A DNA stretch of 64,000 nt from Cryptomeria japonica (GCF_030272615.1 NC_081409.1:476440573-476504572); one strand, 5' to 3'. Numbered from the stretch's first letter, positions 36,145-49,474 are shown. A program made the numbers and translations. Notes: generated by a model from the sequence alone, not told the origin.

Positions 36145-36983
36145 GAGGTGAAATGTAGAGGAGATTTGATAGATGTGATATTTGTCAAAAGGATGAGGGG
36201 TCGTGACAGTCTTCAGATGATAGGCTTAATGGATAGGACCTTTAAAGGACAATTCCTCTTTATGGAAAAATAAGGATATATGGAAATGGACTCCCTAACC
36301 CTTTATTAGTAATGGGTATATGTGATTAAGGGTGGACAGGTGTTGACATATGCAAGAAAGAAAGTGTGACAATCTATGAAGTGGATGAAAGGTTTAATGT
36401 GGTCTTTCATATCATACTTTGGTATGAGTAACACACAAGGGACATTGGCTAGTATAAGAGTTTTCTTTAATATAAAATATTTGGTGGACAATTGCCACTT
36501 TGGGAAACATCATAACTCCAAGTGGTGGGTTGATATATATGGATGGTCAGGTAGATTGTCAATGTCATTAGCTCTATAACCAACTAACCCTTTTTGGCTA
36601 TGATATTTATTAACAACAGAGTATGGACACGCCCATACTTTTGTAGGCATCAGATTTTTGTAATGGTGATAAGGCACCCTCTAATTTTGCATGCCACTAA
36701 AAGGGTGCTTGGAGAGAAGTTTCTAAAGGCATACCATTGCTACAAGGTTAACTCAAATATCCCTACAATATTTGTGGCAATGCTAGTGTATATGGGTGTA
36801 AGCAAGGCCAGAGCTAAGAATGTATGTCAAATGGTCTTTTGGCATACTTTTCTTGGGGAGATTGATGCAACCTTAAATAATATGGATGACAATCCTCACA
36901 TTCTATTGACTAAATTCATGTCAACCTTAGCCCTAAAAATTACTGATCTGAGAAAACCCAGTTGGCTAAGAAAAATCTGAGTA
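36145..36983 (+). pseudogene. LINE-1A extra ORF downstream of RNase H (unknown family)
   Basis: I do not recognise this protein. It lies between RNase H and the LINE 3' end, on the coding strand. The best open part, 36,594-36,980, reads on from NNRVWTRPYFCRHQIFVMVI through IPTIFVAMLVYMGVSKARAK to a TGA. Earlier parts are readable through stops (QMIGLMDRTFKGQF, KGGQVLTYARKKV, TIYEVDERFNVVFH). The same kind of protein follows RNase H in LINE-2A, where the stretch aligned to FVAMLVYMGVSKA is FLLFLMNASLKA. This copy lacks the acidic and coiled-coil second half, so it is probably internally deleted. Function unknown. Confidence 0.55.
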
Positions 36984-37066
36984 AAACCTCCTAAAATCCC
37001 TAAAACACTAAACCCTAAGTCTTGTATGCCTTTATAATCTATTCGAGATTTAAAATTCTATTTTTG

Positions 37067-38254
37067 TGTTCACCAGCCTAGGCGGTTAAATCACTTAACA
37101 TCCACCGGCCAAAGGGGCCTTAGTCCATGACGGGGCCGGTTTCCCCTTTTTCCCTTTACAGGAAAATAAAGCTTCATGGCTTTTTCCATTTTGTGGAGCG
37201 GGGGACTTAATATGTTGTTCCCCCCATGAAATGGTGGAAAGGCTAAGCATTTCACTATTTTGCAAGAGCATCAAGGAATATTCTACCCTTCCCTACAAAA
37301 TAGCGAAGTGAAAGACAAAATAGAATGGTGGGGTCCTCCTTGCAAAATCGCGAAGAGCTTGGTGGTTATCGCCATTTCACAGTGGTTTTAATCTAAGGTG
37401 AGACCTGACCTACAAAATAGCGAAGGTCCTTTTTGACCAAGGTTTCAAAGGCAACAAGAGGGAAAAGGGTGTCTAGCTGAAAGGCTATGTCTTGCCAAAC
37501 TCTAACCGACATGGGACTTCTATGCCATGTCACCCACGGTGCCCACTTACATAAGGATTTCCCTGCTTCACATCGATGTGATACAAAGGAGATTTCAAAG
37601 TCATGAAATGGCAATAGCTTTCGCAATTTCACGAAGAACATAGGTGTTGAATTTTAAACTCTTGTGAAGCAGCGAAAGGGAAAAATGGACTTGGCTCACC
37701 ATATGGACATCGACAGCCATCAAATTTTCATTGGGACTCAATCCGACGGTGATGTTTTAATCTTTAGTTGGGCCTAATGAGTGATTATGTGGTTTCATCT
37801 TGCGTGACCTCCACGGTCGAAGGGGCAAGATTCAAACTTGCAAGGCAGGTGAGAATTTAAATCTTCTGCACAAGTTAGTTGTCTACCAAGTGGTCGAATC
37901 CTTTTTTTTTTGGTTCAGTCAATGCCCCAATATGATTAGATTTTAGTTTAATTGTTGAAATTATTCACCTGAACTCCAAAAGTGACCCTGAGGATGATTT
38001 TTGGACACCAGCTATAGCTCTTTAATGTAGAATGGAGACTTTCTTGGCCTACAGACCCCATCCCAATGCATTCATATGCATAGTTTTCCTCTTATCTACA
38101 AAGCTTTTGTTTCTTCCCAGTAGGGGAGGATATTTTCAGACTGTAATACATGGTATCAGATCGGATTTAATTGATTTGATTCTTCTTCTAATATTTTGTA
38201 ACTTAACCCTATTAGGGTTAGAGTTTCTTAACTGTAATTCAATATGATTTATGA
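37067..38254. other. Non-coding stretch with recurring AAAATAGCGAAG motif
   Basis: No coding frame. The word CAAAATAGCGAAG or a close form occurs at about 37,294, 37,342 and 37,412, with related GCAATTTCACGAAG at 37,625 and CAGCGAAAG at 37,670. A TGGTATCAGATC word at 38,152-38,163 resembles a copia primer site on the plus strand, preceded by TAATACA, so an LTR could end at 38,151. No partner LTR or internal coding sequence follows. Confidence 0.4.
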
Positions 38255-39112
38255 CTGAACTACAAAGACAATTTTCTAAGCTTTTGTTCAACATCTTCTT
38301 TTCTTTTCTATCTCAGAATACATGTTTTCCACAATTGTAAAAAATTGTCTTACCTTGCATTAATAAAATTAGCCTATCTTGCCTTCTTTTAGTTTGGACA
38401 AATTGTGTAATGTGTTTACCATCTTGTTTGAATGCATTCTTATATGTTTCCTTCACATAGGTGATTGTGTTGATCCCTCTTTGGATGTCATTTGTGAACT
38501 AGTTCAATTCCTCTTGTTGTCTTACAAGTATTCCAATTCATCGTAGATGTTAAGTTCTCAGTATTATGGAGGGCGATTCAATCACTTAAAGTGGGATCAG
38601 TTATTCTATCCCTATGCCTAGAACTGATCACCATGTCCCTCACTCACTTGGCCCCTGACAAACCAACTAGATGGGATGTTCCAACATGAACATAGTGTAA
38701 TCGCATTGGGCTTAAACAACTGGATCAAGGTAAACCCCTTCAACCTTCCCTCATTCTTTAGGGAGCTAATTCGGATATAAATTTATACATAGTTTGGGTA
38801 GTTATATTGGTGCCATGTGCAGTTATATGTAGAGAAGATCACATTTCAATCTAGGTGCAAAACTTTTCCCTTTTATGCATTTCTTCTTCCCATTTCCCCC
38901 CTCAAACCAATAGAATAGATTTATATGTGTTGGGTTAGACCAACACTTGCATTTAGATTGGAAATGAATTTGGCCTTCTCCAGAGACTCAACCTTAACAA
39001 TGCAAGGCCCACACTTGGAGGTTGTTTCAATGTGTCACAGGGTTGATGAGCGTGAGAGTTCACCAAGGGTGCACACTTTTATGACAACAAATTCCTCTAT
39101 TGCAAAACTATT
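38255..39112. other. Non-coding stretch
   Basis: No recognisable coding sequence, repeat ends or RNA. Short frames have no family motif. Confidence 0.4.
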
Positions 39113-39542
39113 ATGTCTCAGGGGAGGGGTGCAAAGGTAAAGAAATATGTGATTGTCCAAACCCTGAATCCTCACATGTTGGTGGCCAATTTGGGGGAGA
39201 AATATTGGAATATCGCTTTTCTCTTGCGAGTTGTTGGTAATTTTCCTGGATTTGATGATGAGTGGTGGAGGAGTTTTGTGGAGGAGGAGGAGGAGGGCTT
39301 ATAGGGATGCATGGATGTTGGAGTGAATGAGAATGGGGACTCTAGATAACGATTGGGGTTTAGGTCATCGGGAAGAATGGGTGTCAAATGATTCTCAGGA
39401 TGTGGAAGAAGTGGCAGTTTCTTTAGCCCATCTTGACTATGGTATGGAATGTCCAGTGGTGGTGAGGGTGGCTATTGATCATAAGATGTGTGAATTGGAG
39501 CATGAGGTAGTGAAGGAAGAAAAAGAAGTGAAGAATAAGTGA
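39113..39542 (+). other. Two short unrecognised open frames
   Basis: 39,113-39,304 (63 residues, ending EEEEEG) and 39,327-39,542 (71 residues, basic and acidic C-terminus) lie in different phases on the plus strand. They have higher GC and purine content than neighbours and read without obvious simple repeats. I recognise no domain, and they are more likely fragments of an old element than a gene. They could belong to one frame-shifted coding remnant of about 140 residues. Confidence 0.25.
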
Positions 39543-41750
39543 CTAATCTTATAAGTATCTTAATGTAGCTATGCACAATGTTGTGGTCTATGGTCTTTTT
39601 GTTATTTATTTTTCTTATTTTATGTATGGTAGTATCAAGCTATGGGATATGTAGAATAGTATGCCCATTTTTATTAAGTATTTGGGTGGTATATTTGTTT
39701 GCAAAGCTAATAGCTGAGAGATAGTGAAATATCATAGCTGGGATATATATTCTAATATTTCTCCTCTCAGACTTCTCTAATTAGCAATGTATAAAAACAT
39801 TATTTTAATACAATGGGTGTTGCCCCTTTGTAGCTATTTAACTATAAAAAAAATTATAATTATTAAATATTTAATATAAATATCATATTATTATATATAA
39901 TTAGAATACCATATCTAAAATTGCTTCAAACCAACACCTAATCCTAATTAGCATATTATCAATTATAATATTATAACTTGTCACTTATAATGTATAACTA
40001 TAAATATCAACAATGAATATAATATATCTATAAGACAATTTATATACATATCAACACCACATAAATTGAGATAGATAGTGAAAAAAATTCTAATCATATT
40101 TGAAGAAGCAATTAAAACAAGTGTAAGAGAGAATAAAAACATAAAAAATGTTGCATTTTCATAACAAACTAGGTAAATAAATTTAAAAACAAAATCAAAT
40201 TAAAAAACCAAAGAAAAATTTGGTGCGAGAATCACAAGTTGACAAAAATCATTGTTTCTATGTCCCCTCTACCCAATGAATGCAACTCAAATGATCCTAA
40301 TCCTCCATCAATGTATATTTTTGTTGTCACGGGGATTTGCACCCGATGCAAGTGTGAAAAATTTGTAATCCCTTGAAACATGGGACTATTCTTGGGCTAT
40401 GGATATCCTATTGGGAGAGTAGACCTCTGGATTATAGGTTGACTTCCTTTTTGATCACCTAATATTAACTTAAATCTAACTTGGGAAAAGGGATAGGAGG
40501 ATATTTAGAAAACTAAAAATTAAACTACTAAGGTGATCCACCAATGACTGAAAAAGATCTTAAATGCTTACAAACTCACAAAATGCTCAAGTATTGAAGC
40601 TATGCAATCTCACAACTCTATCACTTATGCCTACAAAAATGATTCTTATGAAAGGCTTTGATTTTTTTATGTATACAAAAAGGAGAACAATGAGGTTCTC
40701 ACAATTTTGATGCAAAAGAGTGAAAACACTAACATAGACCTACACTATGACATAACATTCTTAGCATTCAACATTGAAGGAATCTGATAAAATAAAGGAT
40801 AAAGTAATATTTCACCATAAAACTCACAAACAACACTTGAAAATGAAGAATAATGAGAAGGAGAACCAGTTTCTTTACTGAGAAATAGGAGCTATCTTCA
40901 TTCCAAATCTATAAAACTGCTTACAAAATCTGAATATACTCATAAGGAATGAGTTATAAAGTATGAATATATGTTGCCATACCAACTTAGAATTCTTTGA
41001 AATTGAGGAGAAAAGAATGACCTATACAAAATGCCTTCCCAAAATTCAAATTAATTTTGGCTCCAAAAAGGAATGTGTTCTCACCTTTCCTCCAAATCAG
41101 GCATGGAACTGAAAGTAAAACTCCTCCAAACTGCATAAAGAGTTGTCAAAATGAACACAACTTCTTGGGGCTGAAAGCAATAAAAAATCCCATCAAAATA
41201 GGGATATAACTAGCTGAAGCAAGTAGTTAAGTTCCTAAAAACTCTCCTTAACTCAACCTCTACCCACTTGGACTCTCTAACTGAAACTAGACTGCCCATT
41301 AGGTAGCCAAATCACCAAATTTTTCTCCATATGTTGACAAAATAACTCAAAGATGCAATAAAGACTCAAGCTAGAACTCCAAAACCTTTAAAGCTCACTT
41401 AACCTCCATAAGACTCATTCTTTTCAAAAAGCAACGTATCACATCCTCTACATTAAGAAATAACCTTTACTTAGGTGATTTATCTCATCACCTTGATAAA
41501 GATTTACAATTTTGAAGTCAAATGCATAAAATAAGGAACTATAAAAGGATAATTTACTATTTCTTTAAGTCTTAATCAAACACTTAAAGAAATAGTAAAA
41601 ATAATTGCATGATATATAAAATTTAAGCCTTTTGTAAAAAGAAAGCAAAAATCTTTCCTTCTTACAGGTTAGACTAGGGTTTTGAAACCCTAAACAAAAA
41701 GAAAAGATGAAAAGAATTGCATGTTATTTCATTTTTCTTTTTGATCTTCA
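39543..41750. other. Non-coding stretch
   Basis: Very AT-rich at 39,840-40,200, then ordinary AT-rich sequence. No coding frames, LTR edges or RNA genes were recognised. Confidence 0.5.
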
Positions 41751-44227
41751 TCTCTACTACCACCATAGAGGTTAGGGTTTGAGACGAGATACACTTCATT
41801 TGCTACAATTTTTGGATATTCTATTTAGATTTTATTGCAGGGAGGATACGAGTAAGGGCTTTGCTCCCAATCTACTTTTCTATTCTTTTTTTATGGATAA
41901 ATGGCTTCACTGTATTTGCATTTCATTATTCCTGACTATTATATATTGCTCTAGCTAGATAAAAAAGCAACTTATGTCTTCAAGGGCCCTAAACAAAACT
42001 CTCTTATCACTATTCTTGGTGCTCCAAACTTCTTTTTGGGTCTAGGATAACGCTTCTGACTATATCTCTGCAAATTTGAAGGTTATTGTTCACTAAGTTC
42101 TTTTTCTTTTGGATAACTGCCTCTGATCATGTGAAGTGTGTATGGGACTCATGGTAGCTTGATGAATGGTTCCTTGTAGTTCTTATGAAACCTCATTGTA
42201 GCTATTGTTGGCATCTCTGAGGTTGTTATGTGCATTCGTCTTGGCATAAGAGATCAGTTCTTGTGGTTGTGTATAATGCCTTAAACTGTATTTTGTTTCC
42301 AATAGCCTCTTGGATATGTAACTATACCCTTGTTGTGGACACCTCTATGATAGGGATCTTTCCTCTAATAAAACTATGACAATCATTATCCCATATTGAC
42401 AATATGTGCACTATTAAAACTCATGAATAGATTATGAATACAAAAAATCCTTGTTATGGTGCCCTATCCATGCTCTAAGACTACACTTTTATTGCCATTA
42501 ATGACTATGAGAATAGTGTTATTGTCTACCCTTATAATATAGTATAACTATCATTTGAAAGCATTAGTGACTGCTATTAATCATCATAGGATATTTTCAA
42601 TGTAGACTATCTTTGAAGGAGGATGCTATCTTTACTATGGACTACTAAGAGACTACTGTGAATATATCTTGTAGCAACCAAAGTCTTCATAATGTTGTTA
42701 ATTTAGAAAAGACAACTTCTAGCCTTGTGTTTCCTATAGGTTATTACTACATTTGACTATATTCCCTAATAAGACAAGTTATTTGTGCTATTCTCGGGTA
42801 GTCCTCCATCACTGTCTAGAGATGTATTCTTTGTCATTTCTTATGGCTTTTGCAACAATCTGTGTATGAGTCCTTCTTACTACTCCATGAAGCTTCACTC
42901 AAGATATATTCATATGACAATCCTCATCACTGCTATTTGGATTACTATCATACTTTGATATTGTGGTTTAAAAACCCTTCACTTGATATTGTTATGACTT
43001 TCATATCATGAATATGCTCTTCCCTTTATATTCCAACTTGTATATGAACCTGCAATAGATTCTTCTTCACTGTATGTAATAACAGTGACTATTGTTTACT
43101 CTCATTGATGATGATAGTCATATAAAAAACTTGAATTGTCATTTACTTTACATCATCATACTACTCATATAAGTCTTCTGATCCTTCATTGACAGTAATA
43201 AGTTTCTCATTAGATGAATGATTTTATTGTTCTTGATGAAGTCATTTAAAATGCAAGCTAGGACTGCCCTAGGTCGAATTATGGAAATGATCATTGTTGC
43301 ACTGCACTTTATTGACTTTATCTTACTGGTTTGATAGTGAAAGTTGCATGGCTTCTACTCTCTTTATATGTTGATCTGATCATGATACCTTTTTACTATT
43401 ATATGAAAGAATGCTATGATTGGTCTAGTCTCAAATCTAGGCTGCAATATGAATGTGGCAATGACTTCTATTTCACTGCTCTTTAAATTGCTTTGGTCTT
43501 TCTTTTTTGTGTTTATCACAAGGCCATGATCTCAAGGAGTACTTTTAGATCTACTGATGATATATATATATCACCGTGACATGCTAATTCTTTGAATGAT
43601 TTTGAGACCATATCAGACCTTTCTCTTCTTGTTAGTTGCATTAAAGTATCTCAATCTACTCTATGACAAGGACTCATTCTCTAAATGTTTGCTACATCTT
43701 GGTGCACTCACTGTCTGATGGTTATTACATGTTTCTCTTTGTCAATCCTTTCTTCTTAGTCATTGAAGCATGTCATCTTCTTAACTACTAGGGTTATCTA
43801 TGACTACTGTGTTCTTAAGGTTATCTTGAAGTTGTCCTTGATAACTATCACTGTGAAGAACTCTTGGATTGAGCCATATTAAGTTATTTCTATGACTATG
43901 TCTGAGAATAGACATGGATCATGTTTCTCTCTTCTCTGTATAATACTATAGGACTTTATTTTCATGTTGTCATACTGTGATAGTCATTTAAAAACTATTG
44001 CACATTAGAACTTGGATGCCATGATATGCATAAGGTTTAATGATTGTTGCTCTGAGATCTATTTGTTGCTCTTAATGGTCTTTATCCTGTGATTATAGAT
44101 CTGAGGCATATGTGTGGTTAAGATACAAAAAGATAATTCCTTGCACTTATTGACTGTAAATCACCTATGACTGCTCTAAGGTGTTGTTCATGTGACTCTC
44201 TTGACTGAGAGAAGCCATGGAGACCAC
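41751..44227. other. Compositionally odd block, left flank of the LARD
   Basis: Pyrimidine-rich sequence dense in short words such as GACTAT, TCATTG, ACTGTGA and CTATGATG, with no open frame. The same texture continues at 61,347-62,640 on the other side of the LARD, and the ACTTT duplication shows the two sides were once joined. Probably an old, decayed repeat into which the LARD inserted. Confidence 0.5.
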
Positions 44228-44232
44228 ACTTT

Positions 44233-45022
44233 TGTTAGGATTCCCATAGATACAAAGAGGGGGGGGTGAATCAGTATCTAACTGGTATATTAAATTTCTT
44301 AACTTAAAACATGCAGAACATATTAATATTGTGTACCAGTAAGCAGAAAGCAATGCAATTAATAGAGATAAAAACAACCACATGAAAAACACACCATAAC
44401 ACAAGGATTTAATGAGGAAACCTGGTGTGGAAAAAACCTCGATGGGATTTGTGACCCACAATATTCACTTACTGGCCAATAAGAGAATATTACTGCTACA
44501 AGAGGGGCCTACACATGCAAGAAGGCCAACTGCCTAGAGCTCACTGCTCAAATACAAAATGGGAAGTCTCACTGACTTACAAAAATGGATTCTATAAATC
44601 CAATGTCTTGTACTGCTTCAAAATAGAATCTATAATGCCAGATCCAGTACCGGTTTCTGCTCTGCTTCTTACATAAACCCTTAACCTATAATTCGCATAA
44701 TAGGTCTACCTTATTTCGCCTAATTACATTCCTCTTCCTTACTTCATTTCAAAATGTTCTATAATGATCTCTTTTATATAAGAGTCATTTTACAACTTGC
44801 CAAGTCGGCTTACAATGATTTTACAAATAATAAACAAAATATATTACAATAAAAATCATGTCAGTGTCTGTGTCGGTATGCTACCTTTCACTGTCGGTGT
44901 AGAGTTTGATCTTGCTAGTGTCGGTGGAATGTCTTACTAGTGTCATAGGATTGTAAGGTTGCCATCAATGACAAAACCTTCAATCACCTACAATGTCTCA
45001 TTGGAGTGTGCATTTGCCAACA
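44233..45022 (-). repeat. LARD 3' LTR
   Basis: 790 bp, plus-strand edges TGTTAGGATTCCC and TTTGCCAACA; matches 60,531-61,341 throughout (for example AACTTAAAACATGCA). Near the left edge GAGGGGGGGGTGAATCAG resembles the copia-1 LTR. Confidence 0.93.
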
Positions 45023-45034
45023 ATCTCCCCCTTT
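45023..45034 (-). promoter_or_regulatory. LARD polypurine tract
   Basis: Minus strand AAAGGGGGAGAT before the LTR start TGTTGGCA. The upstream context CAATGCCAAAGGGGGAG is the same as in copia-1. Confidence 0.85.
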
Positions 45035-45230
45035 GGCATTGATGGCAACACTCATGAGAAAATTTCAAAAGTGTATCCAAAACTTGTAATCCAAAAATGT
45101 GTACCAAAAATATATGAGCTCCCCCTGAGTAGATAAGTCTTTTGTAGATTATTTTCTCATACTACTACTCCCCCTTTTGCATCAATGACAAAGGTTGTCA
45201 AGGTGTCAATAGAGTTGTAGTTTTTCTGTC

Positions 45231-48200
45231 TCAACTTTGTAGCTGGGTGGTTACAATTTGAAAGAGATCCGCCAAAACCAAATTTATTCTTTCCATAAAC
45301 TTCTTATTGTCTTTTATTGCTGCCTTTGTTCTTTGAACTATACCGGTGAGTTGCTGCATATGCTCTGTCGGTGTTTTCTGTCCTTGTACTAATGCCTCAG
45401 ATATTTCCTTTCTCAAGGATGCTAGATAGTCCAGTCTTGGACTTAGTCTTAGTCTCAGATTTTTAGCCTTGTTTATTATTCTCTCTTTTTCTCTCTCAAG
45501 CTTTAGTAGTTCTGCCTCAAAACTAGTTACCTTTTGCTCAAAAACTGATAATGTATCAGGTGAATTAACAAAATTGTCTGCAAGTTTATTTATTTCTTCT
45601 TGTATCTTGCTCATTTTCTTGTCTATGTCCACTGTCAAAAAGTTTGTCTTGCAAGTATCTTTGTACAGAGTTTTAAATTCCTTCAATATGTTACATAGTT
45701 CTGGTAGAAGTGTGTCAAATTCCCTAGTACACTTCTTTATTTGATCCTCAAAGAATTTCTGTTTTTCAATTTCCAACCTGTCTTTGAATGCCTGTTCCTT
45801 TATCTGTTCAATTGTCACTATGTTGTCAGTAATATACTTTGACAAAGTGTCAAGCTAACTCAAAGAATCCTTATTATCTATGTTGCATTTAGGAGCTATC
45901 ATCCTCAAAATTGGGATTGTGTCATCTATAGCTTTATAAGCTTGTGAACTACAATCATTTATTTTCTTCAAAGAATCTAAAAGAACTTCAGTTACATTGG
46001 TCGATTTATAACCTATTGAGGAGGAACCAACATTCTGAATTCCGTTGGTGGAGGAAGTAACCATGCTTGTAGTGACCTCTAGTAGGTCAGTCTGTGTTTC
46101 CATTTCCTTAAGAAAGGGTTTTTGTTTCTCTCCTATTGCCGGTGGCACTATTTCCACATAAACCCATTGTTGTTCTGGAGCCTGTTGCTCTGCTTGTTTC
46201 TCTATCTGTTGATCTATTCCAGTCTCTATCTATTTCCCTGTGCTATCATCTGTCAGTTTACCTTCAGTGTTATCAATGTTGTCAGCTACCGGTGGCTCAC
46301 TAGCCATGTCAATTTTACCTGTTGTGTCCTTATCTATCACAATGTTGACCTTTTGAGTATCAACATCCACTATGTATAGTACCTCAAGATTAGGATTAGT
46401 ATCTTCTTGTGATACATCCATACTTTCATCTATCGGTTGGTCTTCTATTGTTGTTACCGATGGAGTAATTAGAGGCAATGGGGATAAGTTATCTTTTATT
46501 TTGATACTAGGAGGTCCACCAACCTTTCCTTTACCCTTATCTTTGTCCTTTTGATAGACTTTGATAGGCTTGGGGTTCCTGTATTCTTCCTGCTTTTCCT
46601 TCTCCACAAGGAATATATCCCATTCATTTTTTGTTTCTTATGTTAACTCTTTTACTCTTCCTGCCATTAGTGCAATATGCCGGTGTGCAGTAGAGAATAC
46701 TGACCGGTTGGCCTTTGCAATCAAATCATCTATTTCTTTTGGAGAGTTGACTGGGTAAACAACAAGTAATTTTTCAATTTTGATTTTCTTGTCAAGTTCT
46801 ACAACAGATTATCTTCTTGCTTCCAGTCTCTTGAATAATTCATCTGGTAATTCATCTACAACCTGCATTAAAAACTTCTTATAGATATCCAGGTGTAAAA
46901 TGACACTGTTTTCAACTTGCTCTTTCTCATCTACTGATAGTGTATCATATAATTTTTCTATGTTCTTCAGATTTCCTTCTTTTGTGATTTCATCCAACAG
47001 TTTGTCAATTGGAGAAATATTTTGTTGAGTCCTTTTCTTCTTAGGTGTTAGCTTTTTCTTTGGGGTTGTCTTCTTCTTTACCAGAGACCTCACTGCCTAT
47101 TGTTTTTGTCTGGTTCTTCTAGGCGAGGGTGTGGATACCGGTGAAGGTTGTCTTTTCCTTACAACTCTTTTAAATTTGGCTAGCTTGTCACTCTCTGAAG
47201 AAGTTGCTACCAGTGATAGGTAAATTTTTGGTTGTTGTACCTATAACTCATCTTCAGTGATACCGGTTTGTTTTAGTACATCTTATATTATAGCCTTAGC
47301 CTACCTTGAACCTCTTCTCACAGTTGCTTCCACTTTCTTTACTCTCTTCTTAGATTGAATTTGTCTTTCAATGGTCTCAGCACTACCAAATACTTCTTCT
47401 TTAGGTTCATTTGGTGCTTCCAGAAGTGCTTTAGCATATGTTTCAATGATGTGGTCATCAGTCTCATAACCCATCTTAGTAACCCAAATTGTTCTTGGGA
47501 TAACTACTTCCATCTAGATCTCATCCTTTTTAATCACAAAACATATATCATCCTTGTATTTGTTAATAATTTCCTATGATAGTCTGATTCTTTTGTTCAT
47601 TCTAGCCTTTAGTGCTTGAAAATACTCATTGATATTCTTTTCCTTGTTTTCACCCATGTTGTTGAATAAGTCTGACAATTGTTTTCCTACCAGTATGTCA
47701 AATCCAAGGTTCTTGTTACTTATACCGGGCACCTGTTTGGTTATATGTAGCATTAAGCATACAAGTAAATTACCAAATATAAAAGTTCCTTTCTTATCCT
47801 TCTTGATCTTCCCTAAATTGTCAATCAATTCATCCTTTAGCCATTCACATACATCAATTTTCACATTTTCTTTTACCATATCATGTGCACTTTTTATGCA
47901 TAAACTGGAAACTGAGTTAAATATGTTTGCATGTGTTTCTTTGTATCCTAAAATCATGCTAACAAATATCACATTTATATTGGTCACATTATTAACCCTT
48001 AGAGACCTTCTATTAGATGTTGCACTAGTTAAGTTCATTACCAGGTCATTTGAGACCTTCTTTGTTTTGTCTAGTCTGCTACCGGTGGAGGGTAACCCTG
48101 TTACAACTTTTACTACTTCCTTGGTAATTTTATGGATTGAATCTAACCAAAATAATGCACCATGTACTCTGCTCAATACTATCCTAATAACTTCCTTGGG

Positions 48201-48521
48201 GAAATCCAGAATGTTGAGAATTTCTATGAATCCTAGGGTTTCAATAATTTGGTGTTCAGGTTTTACTCTACCGGAATCATCATAGATAACAGATTTGTAC
48301 ATGTCCTTGATTTCATCATCTCCCAATTCTCTTATATGGCAATGGATATAGATTCTAGGGTCTTCTGCATAAAGAACTACTTTGGGAATTTGGGAAAAAG
48401 CACCTACATTGTCATCCCTTTTGGCTATCTCAGGAACTAGCTGAAATACAAGCCTAGGGCATTTGATTACCTCGACTACAGTAGGGTTTGCTATGAATTC
48501 AGGTATAGAGGAGGATGCCAT
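45231..48521 (-). pseudogene. LARD second ORF, ~1,096 codons, unknown function
   Basis: I do not recognise this protein. From the methionine at 48,521 to the TAG at 45,231 one frame holds throughout, broken by ten stops that are all TAG or TAA and by no frameshift. Order: N-terminal helical domain of about 315 residues (PEFIANPTVVEVIKCPRLV; WLDSIHKITKEVVKVVTGLP; INVIFVSMILGYKETHANIF); a basic linker with KKKTTPKKKLTPKKKRT (about 47,080); a helical segment (46,990-46,650); an acidic Ser/Thr-rich linker (46,500-46,200); and a C-terminal coiled coil of about 200 residues (KERIINKAKNLRLRLSPRL). No catalytic motif or zinc finger was seen. The lack of indels over 3.3 kb suggests it was under selection until recently and is probably needed by the element. 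It resembles locus A and the LINE extra ORFs in layout. Confidence 0.75.
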
Positions 48522-48927
48522 GATTATAAATACCTTTTTCTACCTTAAGAAGGATTGATTGCTGAAGTGCTTCACCTCTTTACTCGAAATGCCTTAGCTC
48601 TGGAGTTTTCGTGCTCTTTGAATGTTTGAATGCTTGGTGAAGTGAAATGGAGCCAAAAACATTAATTTATAATGTCAATTTTGCCAACTACCACATTTAA
48701 GGTTTGCCGGTTAAGTAATCACTTAACTCTATTTGCCAGTATAGAAGTAATTTCAACTTCTCACCATCAACCGAGGGAATAATAGCATATGTCTCATTGA
48801 TTTCCAAACCCTCAAGGAAATTTCTTCAATTTGATGAAGAGAATCCTGCCGGTGGAGTGCTACTCTGTTATGTCGGTGGAGTGTTTCTTGGTTCTACCAG
48901 TGAAGTAGTATTCCTATCTACATTCAT

Positions 48928-49315
48928 TTATGATTTCCTAATCCATTGTTTTGAAAATTCTTGCTTAAGTTCTTCAACCTTTTCTTTTCCTTTCAAACTA
49001 GTACCTTTGTTGTCTACTAGTGATCCTTTACTTCTACAAAATTTAGCAATATGCCCAATCTTGTTACATATATAGCAAGTCACATTATTCTTCTGAATAG
49101 CTTTCGCATAACCTATGCTGGTTTGTGTTCTACATTGATTAGATAAATATCCAAATCTTCCACAAACATAACATAACACATTCATTCTACAATTCTCAGA
49201 GTTATGACCAACTTTGTTGCATTTTGAACATTGACCGGTGGTGGTGTTGATATTCTGATAATTTCTAGATCTACATTGATTTGTTCTATGACCATACATG
49301 TTCTGATTAATTAAA
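48928..49315 (-). pseudogene. LARD gag, C-terminal part with CCHC zinc knuckles
   Basis: RNA-binding end of the gag-like protein. Knuckles: a first one cut by the LINE insertion (only NMYGHRTNQC remains here), then CSKCNKVGHNSENC, CYVCGRFGYLSNQC (the His is Tyr) and CYICNKIGHIAKFC. A lysine- and glutamate-rich end leads to a TAA at 48,928; the frame then reads on through more TAA stops to about 48,715, so the original protein was probably longer. The N-terminal half is at 59,810-60,459 on the far side of LINE-2A. Confidence 0.88.
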
Positions 49316-49474
49316 AAATAGGTTTTCAAGACCCGAAACCTTTACAACATAGATAGAGAAAAAACACTAAGAAGAACAGTGCTTTAACATTCGCATACAA
49401 AAAGACTGGCCAAAAGACCAACAGACAGAAAAAACAACTTAACAACAAAAAATAGAAAAGAAATAGAGAAGGCA

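Larger units (their letters stand above)
17100..37066 (+). mobile_element. LINE-1A: L1-type LINE, 5'-truncated, split by nested elements
   Basis: Pieces of one plus-strand LINE lie at about 17,180-19,052 (reverse transcriptase), 35,150-36,140 (zinc-finger RT tail and RNase H), 36,145-36,983 (extra ORF) and 36,984-37,066 (3' end). Between them sit copia-1 (19,053-26,381), an unidentified insert, and gypsy-2 (26,528-34,401). The 3' end CGAGATTTAAAATTC (about 37,044) resembles the 3' end of LINE-2A (CGGGTCTTGAAAACC), which supports the boundary. No poly(A) tail is visible. The left edge is approximate because the element is 5'-truncated and decayed. Confidence 0.75.

Noticed and set aside
38152-38163. 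Copia primer site TGGTATCAGATC
   Set aside because: No paired LTR, gag or pol next to it; kept only as a remark.
47629-48285. 218-residue plus-strand frame
   Set aside because: Antisense to the better supported LARD second ORF, with no motif of its own.
45231-48521. Reassigned genetic code (TAG/TAA read as glutamine)
   Set aside because: Ten stops at apparent Gln positions could suggest it, but the nuclear plant setting, use of TAG/TAA as ends elsewhere, and TGA at CpG-derived Arg positions fit methylation-driven decay better.
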